The position numbers and the translations under genes were made by a program. Below are positions 19,822-30,918 of a stretch of DNA of 64,000 bases, piece by piece. Source of the DNA: Strongylocentrotus droebachiensis (Eukaryota; Echinodermata; Echinoidea; Camarodonta; Strongylocentrotidae); assembly GCA_035222895.1 (NCBI GenBank), contig JAVYIG010000602.1:124001-188000 (forward strand). Reading direction: 5' to 3'. Position 1 is the stretch's first letter. The number at the start of each line of letters is the position of its first letter. The notes beneath the pieces are model-generated. The model searched no databases, was not told the DNA's origin, and saw only the letters and a list, made by a program, of their open reading frames with translations.

Positions 19822-20707
19822 ATATTATTATTATTATTATCATTTATTCGGCATTTCAAAATACAAGAACAATACAGAGTAATATGCAAATTACAGCAAT
19901 TACAGGAACATATATATATATACATGATAAAGAAAGGACCTGAATCAGAGATGATGGGGCTGCCTGGGTTTGGAAAAGATTAACTAAATTACCATGACCC
20001 ACAGGTCTTCCTTCCCACACCCCTTCAACTCCATCCAGGTAAGGATAAGAAAATCCAAAGAAAACATATTATATAAATTAACAGTGTATAACTGGAAACT
20101 GGCAACACACTTGGTGTAATAAATGTAACATGAATGTCTCAAGCAATATACCATTCAAACTGATCATTTAAACATGTATAATAATTCAAATATATGATTG
20201 AATTATAAACAGATTGACAAAACTTACCAATAATTATTATCTAATTTGTCTGCCATCGACTGTACTTAGTAATTCAATTAATTCGTAAAAAGAGTCAGAT
20301 TTCGTTATTAATTAATTAAAAAACAACTATTAGACAATGATTCTTAAATAGTTGTGGAGACAAATACATAGTGAGACTATAATAATTGAGATCAAGAATA
20401 TTCTTATATTTATACAAATAAAAATTAAGAGTTAAATTAATTACATGTTCAGAGTATGACATAGACCAGAATCGAATGACCAAATGAAAAAGAAAGTAAA
20501 GAAAGTAATGCCAGATGACATCAAGAATGTCAAGATCAAGAATATCCTTGCAATTATACAAATAAAATTATGAGTTGCATTAATAACATGGAGTAAGGAC
20601 AAGGGCAAGAACCGAATGACCTAATGAAAGTGAAAGTAATGCCAGATGGGTATACTAAACAAAATCATGTCAGCTGTTAGGTGGTATAGAAAAGATTGTA
20701 ATGAAAT
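19822..20707 (-). mobile_element. 3' UTR and (ATT)n-type tail of the minus-strand LINE
   Basis: Read on the minus strand, about 885 bases follow the ORF2 stop and end with AAATGCCGAATAAATGATAA and then (TAA)n at about 19822-19840. This is a classic non-poly(A) LINE tail. It defines the 3' end of the element whose ORF2 is at 20708-22324. Confidence 0.75.
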
Positions 20708-22324
20708 TTAAAGAACAGAGAAAATTTCCTGACGAAGAAGAGTGAGAAGCTTTGAAATATTTCCAGAAACAATTTCGTCTTTGACATGTGAGGGAAGACT
20801 CTCCCAAATAATGGGAAATCTGTGAACTGCAGTTTGGTGAAGACGTTCGGTTCTTGCCCTGAGGTGTTGGAATAAAATGGTATGTTCACTCTGGCGTGGT
20901 CTTATGGCTACATTCTCAGTCACTGCTTCACACCACACGATACCGTAGAGAGTTTTAATTACGAAGGAAATCAAGAGATATTTCCTTCTTGATGCCAGGG
21001 TAAACCATGCAAGGTTTTGGAGACGTTGTGGATAAGGCATTTCTTGACGCCTTTGTTTCAAAATCAGTCGTGTTGCCCTCCTCTGAACTCGTTCCAAGGC
21101 TTCCACATGTTTTCTTGTGTAAACATACCAGGATGGAACTCCATATTCCAAGATAGGCAACACGAGTGATTTGTACAAACATAACAATGCCACGCCCCTA
21201 CCCAACCTAGAAATGAGACCAAGCATTCTGTTTGCCTTCTTAATTACATTATTAACTTGGTCATCCCATGTCAGGCTGGAATTGAGGATAATTCCAAGGT
21301 ACTTGATTGAATTCACTTGTTCAATTGTGTTATCATCAATGGTGTACTTTGTCTTTTCGACATTTCTCTTACGAGGGGCAATTCTGAGAACTTTGGTTTT
21401 CGTAGCATTAAGTTGCATTTTGTTAATGCTGCACCAGTTTATGACATGAGTAATGTCTGCTTGGAGCATTTGCATATCAGTCTCATTTCTAATTATGCGG
21501 TACAGAAGCGTGTCGTCAGCAAAAAGCACACATTTCGATTGGACTACATGGGTGATATCATTAACGAACAAATTGAATAGCCGTGGTCCTAATACACTTC
21601 CCTGAGGTATTCCCGAGGTCACTATTGACCAATCAAACCGTGATCCTCGGAACTGGACAGTTTGTTCCCTCCCACAAACAAAAGAACTAACCCATTCCCA
21701 AACATTACTTTGAATGTTATATTTCTTAGCTAATTTATTGAGGAGAAGATCATGGGGCATGCGATCAAAGGCTTTGCTAAAATCCAAGAAAATAGCATCA
21801 ATTAGAGGGGTGGGTGTTACATCAAGGGACGAAAACCAGTCATGTGTGATGTTGAGTACTTGTGTAACACATGATCGTTTAGGTGTGAATCCATGTTGTT
21901 TGGGGGAAAGTAGACCATATGACTCAACATGTGCTACAATACATTTGTCAACAAAGGTTTCCATCATTTTGCAAACAACAGAAGTGAGCGCAACTGGGCG
22001 ATAATTGCGAAAATCAGAGGGATTGCCAGATTTATGAACAGGGATGACAATCGATTGTTTCCATTGTTTGGGTAGTTGACCTAGTGAAAGTGAAATTTGG
22101 AACATGCGTTGGAATACTATGGATATGGGCTCTTTCACTTTTTTGAGGATAACAGCCGTAATCCCATCAATTCCGGGTGATTTATTCAATGACAAGTTAT
22201 CAATGAGCTTCACAATTTCACATGTAGGGAAATCAAGGGTATTCAATGGAGCAATAGGAAAGTCACAAGCACTGGGCAATTCAGGAACATTATCAAAGCT
22301 AAAGAGTCTGCTGAGAAATTATGA
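20708..22324 (-). pseudogene. LINE ORF2 reverse transcriptase, 5'-truncated (Jockey/CR1-like)
   Basis: The frame is open from a stop near 22324 to 20708. There is no ATG start: the reading begins FLSRLFSFDNVPELPS after the stop, so the element is 5'-truncated. The reverse-transcriptase motifs are complete: IPVHKSGNPSDFRNYRPVAL, IFLDFSKAFDRMPHDLL, the palm motif SGIPQGSVLGP, the catalytic LFADDTLLY and INKMQLNATKTKVL. The C-terminal domain follows without RNase H, ending in the normal tail. No internal stop interrupts about 525 codons, so the insertion is fairly young. Endonuclease and ORF1 are absent. Clade assignment between Jockey, CR1 and relatives needs a tree. Confidence 0.88.
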
Positions 22325-22559
22325 AAGTTACCGGAGAAGCTGTGTTACATCACTTGATTCATTAGAAATTGATAGATAATGTACATTTGAATTCAGATAA
22401 GAATCAATATTTTAGCGCTCACTCAATCAAAGCAGGCTTCAGCAAAACTTTTTACAGTCGACCCACCGCACCTGTTGTTGAGAGTTAAAGTATCTGAAAG
22501 TGGAGTGAGGTCGTCGTAGAAATGATAATGAAAATATTTCATCAAATATAGATGCTGCA

Positions 22560-23200
22560 TTGTTATGGAAATAAAAATCAGTCGACATGATTATATGAAT
22601 ATAATTCAATTAATGATGTACACATGTAATTAAAGGAGATAAGAATAAAATGTCCATATAGTTTGAAATAATAGCACTGGTTGAAGATAATTATGATTAT
22701 ATTTGCCTATAAGCATGCAGAGTGAGTGATATTTTTAGAATAGATATATCCCTTTTTTTCTTTACGTTAGATTATGTTATTATAGTAGTAAGAACATTTT
22801 GTTGTTGTGTTTAAATTATATCATATTCAAAATTTAATTTCATAACAGTGTTGACGGAAACTGGAATGAAAAAGAGTGTTATGGAAATAAAGATCAGTCG
22901 ACATGTTTATATAGATATAAACCTAATCCAAATAAGTATGCGAATAAAGATCAATCGACATCATTTTATAAATATAATACAACTAATTATGTACACATGA
23001 AGTCATAGGAGACATTTAAAAAAAAATACTTCGAAATAATAGCCGCGGTTGAAGATGATCATGATTATATTTGCTCATAAGCATGCAGAGTGAGTGATAT
23101 TTTTAAAAACAAATATATGTCTTTTTCTTAACATTAAATTATGCAATAGCAGTATATAGGAACACTTTGGTATGGTGGTAACATTATATTATATTCAACA
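22560..23200. repeat. Imperfect tandem duplication, period about 316-368 bp
   Basis: TTATGGAAATAAAGATCAGTCGACATG-type sequence occurs at 22563 and 22879, and AAGCATGCAGAGTGAGTGAT at 22711 and 23079. A short inner repeat (AATAAAGATCAATCGACATC at about 22945) explains the change in period. About 85-90% identity by eye. No coding content. Confidence 0.7.
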
Positions 23201-23349
23201 TATTTATTTTATCCCCGTGGTGACGGGAACTGAAATAAAATAGAGATTATATGTATGTTTCATGGAAAATATATGTGAAATATCATCAAATTAAAATGAC
23301 GTTTTTGCAATTTATAGTGTACAGAACTGAAAATGAGGAAAGTGGGAAG

Positions 23350-23705
23350 AAAGGGAGAGAGAGAGAGAGAGAGAGAGGGGGAGAGAAAAGGAAAAATAGA
23401 GAGAGAAAGGGAGCGGGAGAGTATGGACGAGAGAGAGAGAGATGGAAAGAGAAAGTGAAAGATGGACAGAGAGAGAAAGGGAGAGGGGAGTGAAGGAAAG
23501 AGAGAGAGAGAGAGAGAGAAAGAGAGAGGGGAGAGAAAGAAAGAGAGAAATAGAGAGAGAAAGGGAGAGGGAGAGGATGGAAGAGAGAGAGAGAATGAGA
23601 AAGTGAGAGCATAATAGAGTAGGAGAGAGAGAAAGAGAGAGAGTGAGAGAGAGGGACAGACAGAAAGAAAGAGAGAGAGAGAGAGAGAGAGTGCCGCATG
23701 ATAGA
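23350..23705. repeat. (GA)n-rich microsatellite
   Basis: About 350 bases consist almost entirely of GAGA with occasional interruptions. Open frames on both strands (Arg/Glu/Gly-rich or Ser/Leu/Pro-rich) are artefacts of the repeat. Confidence 0.95.
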
Positions 23706-23895
23706 GAGAAAGAGACAGACAGATGGATAGACATAAATAAGGGGGAGAGGGTGGAGAAAGTGAAATGGTCGAGATGATATAAAGTAGGCTAGATGGTAAG
23801 TCAAATTTTTCGCTTTCTATGATAACAACTTTTCATTTTTAATATTTACAGTATGGGAACAGGTATCATATAAACAGGGGAAATATATATTTAGT

Positions 23896-24135
23896 CGTTT
23901 CCAGACACCTACCCCCTGGACAACCATCCCCGGATAACCACCCCTAGGATAACCACCCTCTAGGACAACTTCCCCGTAGGGGGGTAGTTGACGTAGAGGG
24001 TGGTTGTCGTAGGGGGTAGTTGTCCGGGAGGTAGTTGTCCTAGAGGGTGGTTGCCCTAGTGGGTAGTTGGAGTAGAAGGTGGTTATCCTAGGGGTGGTTA
24101 TCCGGAGGGGTTGTCTAGGTGGTCTGGGTGTTTAG
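23896..24135. mobile_element. Compact foldback of diverged minisatellite units
   Basis: The left arm CCAGACACCTACCCCCTGG, CCGGATAACCACCCCTAGG, ATAACCACCCTCTAGGACAA is mirrored by a longer right arm ending GGTGGTTATCCGGAGGGG ... GGTGGTCTGG near 24131. Units (GGATAACCACCCC, GGACAACTACCCC) are related to the arms at 262-517, 30913-31300 and 33800-34517. There is no interior, so this is a hairpin-only member of that foldback family. Confidence 0.75.
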
Positions 24136-24640
24136 ATGTTAGGTGTTTAGATGCTGCTTATAAGTATCGACTTGCATGGTGAGGTAGATATGCAATAGGC
24201 TCACGATTGCCTCATGTGAGAGGAGGGGTAGGATTTGGGAGTCCTGAATAGGACTGTCGGCGATCTTTCATCCTTGAGTGTGTGTAGTCCTGAAAAGGAC
24301 TGTTGGTAATCTTTGTTTAGCTTATAGTTTTATAGAGAGCTATAGCGCCGGTTGGAGAGGATGGGTGGTAGGAGGGCCTCGATGTTTCGAACAGCTTGAC
24401 TATCCTTTGTCAGGGGTGGGGAATAGCTGGTGTGCGTGGCCTTAAGTGATACCCCCTTCACATACACGGAGACCTCGTTGATATTCGTAAATAAATCATC
24501 ACAATTCACAACAACTCGCAGACACCTTTAAGGATCCTTGAATGGAGAGGCAAATTTGTTGACAATTATGGCGGGTGGCGGTGGTAGATGTACGGCTGAC
24601 TGTGGCAGAACTGTAGGCGGGGGAGGCGGTGTGTCCGTGT
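24136..24640 (-). mobile_element. 3' non-coding part of a Penelope-like element
   Basis: The sequence is continuous with the GIY-YIG fragment upstream on the minus strand. It contains a repeated block CTATTCAGGACT/GGACTGT (AGTCCTGAATAGGACTGT at about 24240 and AGTCCTGAAAAGGACTGT at about 24287). Its relation to the element is inferred from adjacency. Confidence 0.45.
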
Positions 24641-25140
24641 ACTTGTTGATGAGTGGTTTCGAGATGTCGTCTATGTATAATCCTGAGTCTTGAGGCACGG
24701 TGTTTTGGTGGTGAATTTTGATGGCTTCTCGGATTTGGCTTGTGTTCTAGTGTCTGATGAATGGGACTGTTGTCCCGTTCGATGATGTGTTCCTGTTGTC
24801 GGGCGTGCTTGACGATGGCGGACTTGGCTCAATCGCTGACTCTGAAGCTGTTTTTGTGTCCCCTGAGTCGTGTTTCCAGATATCTCTCCGTTTCGCCAAT
24901 GTATTATGTAGCCTTTTCGCATTAGCATGGTATTTTTCTGTAGACTCTTCATGGCATTCTTGTGGTGTAGATGCTTGTCTTCTTGGGAGTGAAGTATCGA
25001 GTTCAGTTTGTTTGAGAAACGTATTGTGTCGTACTTAAATGTCTGCTGCTTGACGGTTGCGTTGAATCTTGTGAGAGGCTTGACCCATATAGGGTAGAAC
25101 AACTGTTTGTTTCGTTGGTGTAGCTGCAGGTTGCTCCTCT
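24640..25140 (-). pseudogene. Penelope-like element fragment with GIY-YIG endonuclease
   Basis: On the minus strand, three broken frames read in order. First VLPYMGQASHKIQRN (family LPYVxGxSxxIxRI, the end of the reverse transcriptase). Then YIGETERYLETRLRGHKNS, the GIY-YIG nuclease signature with the conserved arginine, at about 24868-24905. Then SAIVKHARQQEHIIE and IREAIKIHHQNTVPQDSGLY, as in Penelope-like elements. An in-frame stop and frameshifts make it non-functional. Penelope-like elements use this nuclease to nick target DNA before reverse transcription. Confidence 0.8.
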
Positions 25141-25719
25141 TCAGGGCTGGTTACTCAAGCCCACATGGACTGGTATAGCTTGCCCCCCCCCCCCTACGTC
25201 CGCAACCCCATATAGCTCCGTTTAGTCTTATTTCACAACGCCCCCTATCGTCAGAGTCAGCAGCCATACATTTAAGCCTATGAAATTGTACAAACAAAAA
25301 TCGTTAAAAATTCATTTTTGGTTTAAACAAAAAGCACATCCACCCCGACTTACGCTATCACTAGCTCTTTCATTGGAACCCTCATGTCCCATTGACTTTT
25401 GAAAGTTCCCCCACCGTAATTTGATCAAAATAGGTTGCAAGCTCGTCATTGTCTATAGTACACATGTGAAACAAGTCGAATTTTGGACTCAGTTTGCCAA
25501 GCGATTTTAAGATTATAGGTCAAGCATACGAAGGATAAGAAGCATGAATTATCATAGATCACTTCTGCTTGGTTCATTATGACCATTTCATCCAACCCCC
25601 CACCGTCATTTTTCCATTTAGTAAAAGCCAAAATTTTGCCGAGTTTAGCAAAAACATGAATATTCATGAACGGTCAGACAATACAGCCTTTTAAAACGTA
25701 ACGTACGGTAAATAGGAAT
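25141..25719. other. Non-coding sequence, nothing recognised
   Basis: A poly-C run at 25182-25194 is the only distinct feature. The open frame on the minus strand near 25446-25667 has no recognisable motif. Confidence 0.5.
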
Positions 25720-26560
25720 GGGCGAAGATCCGTCCAGGAGGTAGAGGTCAGTGGTTTGTGCCGGCAATGTTCACGCGAGCGAAAATGAGACAATCGGAGC
25801 AATAGGTCCCGCGTAATTAAAAACTGGTCATCCTTTCGATGAACCTTCGTTCTATCTAAGTACCACTTGAGTGCCCTAAAGAGGCACCAGACCTTGTCCT
25901 CCGCGACCGAGGAGAATTCCTAAAGGGGACTGAGGAAAACCTCCACCGGCCCGGAGGACGCCGACTGAATTTTGGCAATGAATGAAGGTCGAGGGATCCG
26001 CAAAACTCCCCGCCTCTCCCACCCGATGTGGCCGGGGATGGTAGACAGCGCATGGAGCGTATTCCTCCGCTGTCCAGAAGCTATTGCCATAAAAAAAAAA
26101 CGTTTTCACCTTCAAGTGAATAAGTAAGGCCTTAGACAAAGGCTCAAAAGGAGGCTTTGCCAAGGAGACCAAAACCTTCGGTAGACTCCAGGCAGGAGCC
26201 AGCTTCGGGATAGCTGGCCGCTGCAAAAACAGCACGCAGTAACTTGGACAAGAAATGGGAGAAACCCCCGAGCTGTCCGGAACCCCGACATGAGTTGCGG
26301 CGAAGGCCAAACGGTAACCACGAAAAGTGGAAAGGACTCTACCCTTGTCAAACAAGTAAATAAAAAATCAGCACGACACCTACCGACAGGTGAGACCCCG
26401 AGGTCTTCACACCAAATGGAGCAGAGCTCCAAACGAGAGTTGTAAAGGGTCCTCGTGGGATCCCTACGACTCTGAAGTATAAATTGCGAAGCTCTCTCAG
26501 AGAGTCCAGAAGTCATAGCGTCCTCCCTGACACCGGCCCGGCGGTCACAGAGAGTATGCA
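25720..26560 (-). pseudogene. DIRS-like tyrosine recombinase, frameshifted
   Basis: Three consecutive minus-strand frames give parts of a tyrosine recombinase of the DIRS-retrotransposon type. The N-terminal SAM-like domain is GLSERASQFILQSRRDPTRT and LYNSRLELCSIWCEDLGVSP (about 26390-26515). The next frame has FDKGRVLSTFRGYRLAFAAT and LAKPPFEPLSKALLIHLKVK. The third has FRALKWYLDRTK (about 25840-25875). Two frameshifts, one near 26345 and one near an A10 run at 26091, inactivate it. These enzymes integrate circular DNA without target duplication. The reverse transcriptase part was not found. Confidence 0.65.
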
Positions 26561-27002
26561 CCGCGGGACAATGACGGGGAATCCCAGACAGAGGCTGGGA
26601 ACAACAGTTCTGGTCTCAGCGGGAGAGGGAACAGATGTCCGCAGCAAAAGGCACAGGAACCCGAAACACTGAACTGAAACAAGCCGAAAACGGGAAACCC
26701 GCCGGGGAGCCCGTTGCCCCAAACATCAGCGACGTACTCTGATTACTTTGAAGGTGAGCTGGGGAATTGTGTCCAAGAGATAATTTCCCCGAAAATTTCC
26801 CCGGATATATCGGACCGGCCAGGCATAGCAAGGTGGTCGGATATTTATATATATTGCTTGTTTCATAACCACCCGTCTGTGACGGGAGCGAGAGAGCTAG
26901 CAAGAGTGTACTTCTGATCGATCAACGCGGCACGGGGTGCGGCGGATTCACTCGTGTAAACACTCGAGACTGACGGACAGTACCCTGGACGGGAGGGTCG
27001 GA
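26561..27002. other. Probable remainder of the DIRS-like element, unresolved
   Basis: The sequence has the same higher GC content as the recombinase fragment, and minus-strand frames are open but carry no recognised motif. It ends where the poly-G element begins at 27003. Confidence 0.4.
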
Positions 27003-27782
27003 CCAGGCGCGGATTCAGGATTTCTTAGGGGGGGGGGGGGGGGGGGGGGGAGGCCCAAGTTTGAAATTATGCGATCCAAATATTGGTACGTAATGGTGAC
27101 CAGCAGTGATGTAATGCAGGGGGGGGGGGGATGGGTGCAGGGAGGGGCGAGTTTCCCCTCCTTCCTTCGCGAAACGCGGAAACTTTTGCGTTTCATTAAA
27201 TAATTAGAGAAACTAGACAATTCGTTGTACAGTTCTCGTCTCTTAATCCTCGTCTGAACTTAGTTTCCCCCCCCTCCCGCGCGAAGCGCGGAAGCTTTTA
27301 CGTTTTATTAAATCATTAGAGAAACAAGACGATTCGCTGTACAGTTCTCGACTCTTAATCCTCGTCTGAATTCAGGTTCTCCCCTCCCGCGCGAAGCGCG
27401 AACGCTTTTAAGGTTTATTAAACCATTAGAGAAAGAAGACGTATTTAGTTCCACCTCCCCCTCCCGCGCTAAGCGCGGGAGCTTTTACGTTTCATTAAAT
27501 CATTAGAGAAACAAGACGATTCGTTGTACAGTTCTCGACTCTTAATCCTCGTTTGAATTCAGTTTATCCCCTCCCGCGCAAAGCGCGGAAGCTTTTACGA
27601 TTCATTAAATTATTAGAGAAAGAAGACGACGCTTTGTCCCTTTTTTTACTCTTAATCTTCTCCTTTTTCTTCCTACGTCCTTTTACTTTTGTCTCCTCTT
27701 TTTTTTTTCTTTTTTTGGCCGGCGATTTTTGGAGGACCGCACCCACCGCCCCCCCCCCCCACCCCTGGCTACGCGCCTGCTG
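27003..27782. mobile_element. Inverted-ended poly-G element with about 105-bp tandem repeats
   Basis: The left end CAGGCGCGGATTCAGG (27004 on) faces the right end CCTGGCTACGCGCCTG (ending 27780). Inside are a run of about 24 G (27029-27051), a second G run (27119-27130) and about five units of roughly 105 bases. The unit is CGCGCGAAGCGCGGAAGC plus TTTTACGTTTCATTAAATCA plus AGTTCTCGACTCTTAATCCT. No transposase is present. A target duplication could not be identified. Confidence 0.65.
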
Positions 27783-28215
27783 TCAGATAAACACATTTTG
27801 ATACCTTGTCCGACCCTGGAAGCTCAGGGGTTTAAGGCAATAAATTACGGTCAGATAAGCATTCAGAGGCCCGCCTTAGGTCCCCTGGTTGGGTCGAGGC
27901 ATTGGAGCCCCCGGAAGCTCAGGGGTTTTAGGCGTTTAATTACGGTCAGTTGAGCTTTTTCTTTTTGATACCTTATTATTTTGTGACACTGGCAGGACAC
28001 TATTCGGCATGGGGTCCAGGGGGCGAAGCCCCAAAAAATCAGGGGTTTTGGGCAATAAATTACCGTCAGATGACCATCTAAGGGCCCGCCTCAGGGCCCT
28101 AGGTGGAATCTAGGGGCAGAGCCCCCTGAAGCTTAGGGGTTTTAGGCATATTTTAACCACGGTCAGATGAGCATATTTTGATGCCTCATTATTTTTTGAC
28201 ACTGGCAGTTAACTA
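27783..28215 (+). repeat. Second copy of the about 205-bp satellite
   Basis: It contains GGAAGCTCAGGGGTTTTAGG, TTTAATTACGGTCAG, TGTGACACTGGCAGGACA and GGGGTCCAGGGGGCGAAGCC, matching 13376-13996. Two dimers are present. It is interrupted on its left by the poly-G element ending at 27780. Confidence 0.85.
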
Positions 28216-28420
28216 TTCTGGGAGTCAAGGCCCTTTCGGCCCCCCGAACTCCTTCTTCCCCCTTTTCTTTTCTTCTCCCTCTTCTTTCTTTCCCTTTCTC
28301 TCCTCTTTTCCCTTTCCCTTCTTTTCCTTGCTTCTCTCTTTTTTGTCTTTTTTTTTTTGCGGGGGGGGGGGGGGGGAGGGCCAAGGCCCGCTCGGCCCCT
28401 CCCCCCTGGATCCACGCCTG
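28216..28420. repeat. Homopyrimidine tract, poly-G and GGATCCACGCCTGG end
   Basis: About 110 bases of C/T precede a run of about 16 G. The block then ends CCCCTGGATCCACGCCTGGG (28400-28420). It follows the 205-bp satellite exactly as at 13997-14172. Confidence 0.75.
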
Positions 28421-28939
28421 GGTGGGACAGTCTCTTACGACTCCCAACCTGTCTATGACGTGAGGAAGCCGGCTCCTGAGGATTCATCCAGTATCCAGTA
28501 CAGCGGGATCACCCAAATTGCACGTGTCATTGGCTGGAGCAGAGCCAGTGATCGGGTTCCGAGTGTCAGTGACTGCAATGGCGACACTCTTCCCCAGAGC
28601 ACGAGCGTCATCGTGCGGTGGGGGCTAGTGATAGGTAAACCGATCGCCCCCTTGCTGGGACCACGGGTACCAACAATGGATGTCATACCGAGCCTGACAG
28701 AAGTCGAGCCGGCAAACATTAACGAGCTTGTCCGAGAGACGCTAGTAGCGTTCCCTAGCTTACCCGCCACCACACTGAATGAACGATTGGTCGGCTTGTC
28801 GAACACACCGCCAGTAGCTGCATTAGCTGGGGGAGAGACACGAGTACCAGGCTTCGACGTATCATCACGAACCTTGCATACAAAGAGAAAACAAACAAAG
28901 AGAAACGATCGACAGACAAAGGGAGGGAGAGCGAAATAA
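28421..28939 (+). CDS. Unknown open reading frame (about 170 codons)
   Basis: The frame stays open from the poly-G block to a stop at 28937-28939 and reads, for example, YSGITQIARVIGWSRAS, VPTMDVIPSLTEVEPANINE and the basic tail TKRKQTKRNDRQTKGGRAK. I recognise no family. The complementary strand is also open over the same interval, so this may be retroelement debris. The start is undefined because the frame runs into simple repeats. Higher GC than the flanks suggests an association with the DIRS-like fragment upstream. Confidence 0.25.
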   Translation, partial: GGTVSYDSQPVYDVRKPAPEDSSSIQYSGITQIARVIGWSRASDRVPSVSDCNGDTLPQSTSVIVRWGLVIGKPIAPLLGPRVPTMDVIPSLTEVEPANINELVRETLVAFPSLPATTLNERLVGLSNTPPVAALAGGETRVPGFDVSSRTLHTKRKQTKRNDRQTKGGRAK

Positions 28940-29219
28940 ACTCCACGCTCAATTTGATTTCCAGCCAAACAGTTCAAAAAGAATGTTGTTATTCCAAACT
29001 AAACCCAACAAGCATGCACGAAAAATAAAACAAAAAAAATCACGAACCATATGGAAAAGTGATGTCCTTTGGCGAGTCTCGAACGCATGCTCGCGCGCAT
29101 GTAATATAACCAATGAGCACTGGCCTCAAAAACCGTTTTTTTTGTCAAAGATATTGGTGTAACTTTGCAATGCTGCAAAATTCAAGGCTGGCGCGAACGG
29201 TATTCTATTGTCTATAATT
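28940..29219. other. Non-coding spacer before the Helentron-like copy
   Basis: Nothing recognised; A-rich near 29010-29040. Confidence 0.5.
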
Positions 29220-30912
29220 GCAATGACGAACCTTCGTCATTGCCTTGTTTTCGTTCACATTCTGCCCCATTAATATTCTCCTCCTTATATTCCTCGTCAG
29301 AAAATCGCATTCGTTTTACACGTAGTGCTTGTGATTCCTAGTTAGGTGCTTTCCTCATGTCCTTTTCCATTCAAATTTCATAGGCATAGTCTCTAACATC
29401 TCTTCAAGGTCACCTACTTTTTCGATTTTCGAAATCACTCATGCATAACCATCCAGGCGCCATTTTGTCAGTTTCTGGTCCATTTTAAGGCCTTTCTTTC
29501 TTCCTTCCTATCTCCACTATCCTAGATCCTACACACTTCTAACAATTTTCTCTAGATAGTCTAAGAGATGTTCTTTAATCTGCGACGAATAACCTGCCCT
29601 TCAAAATGCCATCTTCATACTCAAAATTCAAATCTGAAACCGTCTCCGTCAACAATCTCTCAAATTCTTGAAAAAATGACCCCTAAATAATCTAAAACTG
29701 CCATAACTTTCTCATATAAATTCCGTTTTGTATTTAAATCTCACAGTATCTTTATCTCATAATTGCACATAGCCATGCCAAATTTCACGCTCTAATGGCT
29801 TTGCAAAACGTAAATAGCGCCCTCTAAAGTTCTGGGAATTGGCTTTCTTTCTATGGCCGTATCTCCATTATGGCTTGGCAAATCCGTACCCTTTTTTGGA
29901 TTTAGATACTTGAAGATATGCCCTTTCCAGCCATATACAAAATTATATACCCTTACACTGACTGACTTTGAGAAAAATGCCCTCCAAATTCGCCATTTTC
30001 AAGAAAATTCCAAAATAACTTAAACTTGCTCTAAAATGGCGATCTTTATACCTACATCAATGAAACTTGGCACACATATGTATCCATATACGTGATAAAT
30101 AAAATAAATTGTAATGCCCTCGTTGCAAAGTTATCGCCAAAAATGATGAATTTGCTATGCATTACGTAATAGCGCGTTTAATGCGTGCAATACATTGCGC
30201 GGAGATAACAATGGTGTCAAACTGACCGCAATGAAGTTCCCTTTCGAATGATACCAAGTATGATATATGTTTACACAGAAAATTGTGAGTAAATCGCATT
30301 TGAACAAGGGTCCACTATACGAATTCCGCCCGATTATAACACTTATCGGCCATGACGTCATTTTTTCAGACTACTTTTCGCCCCCTAAACATCCTTTTTT
30401 TTCCTTGAAAATTTGCAATGACATTCCGAGATGCAATACGCAGGGCACCTCTTGGCCGGATTTTTGAAATTGGTCAAGGGGGCCATTTAAGACGCCATTT
30501 TGTCCTTTAAATCTATTTTACATCACATGTTTCGATAGGATTATCATATAAAAAAAGAGAGTAGTTTACAATAACGACCATGAAATTCTCTTTCCAATGA
30601 TACCATATACGGCCCATAAAGAGACATAAAGAGAGAGAGAAAAAACAAATTAACTCCGGTCATAATACAGATCCTGTACGTTTTCCGCCCATGCATTACA
30701 CGCATTGTCTATGGGGCAAATCGGGTTCACGCTTTTGACCCCTAGAACGATCTTGATTGAAATGACGAACATGCAACTAATCCCATTGGTTTTTGCACGC
30801 AGTCCTTGCGAGCCCTTTCTAGGTTCTTTCCCCTATCCCAATTTCTTTCAAACATCGTAGGCATAGTCACTACCATCCCATCAAGGTCACTATTGAGGCC
30901 TTTCTTTCGCCC
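29220..30912 (+). mobile_element. Helentron-like element, copy 1, 5' part
   Basis: The copy starts at GCAATGACGAACCTTCGTCATTGC-type sequence (29220-29243, itself a palindrome), preceded by T. It runs collinearly with the copies at 39462-45123 and is interrupted at 30912 by a foldback element; the last 145 bases resume at 34518. It has no long open frame, so it is non-autonomous. Reasons for the Helentron-like call are given with the 3' part and in the findings. Confidence 0.7.
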
Positions 30913-30918
30913 GGTTCT

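Noticed and set aside
22277..22279. Start codon of the 523-codon minus-strand RT frame
   Set aside because: The codon is TTG inside a frame that is open further upstream to a stop near 22324; the element is 5'-truncated and has no true start.
23286..23804. Ser/Leu-rich frames of 140-172 codons on the minus strand
   Set aside because: They translate the (GA)n microsatellite and have no independent support.
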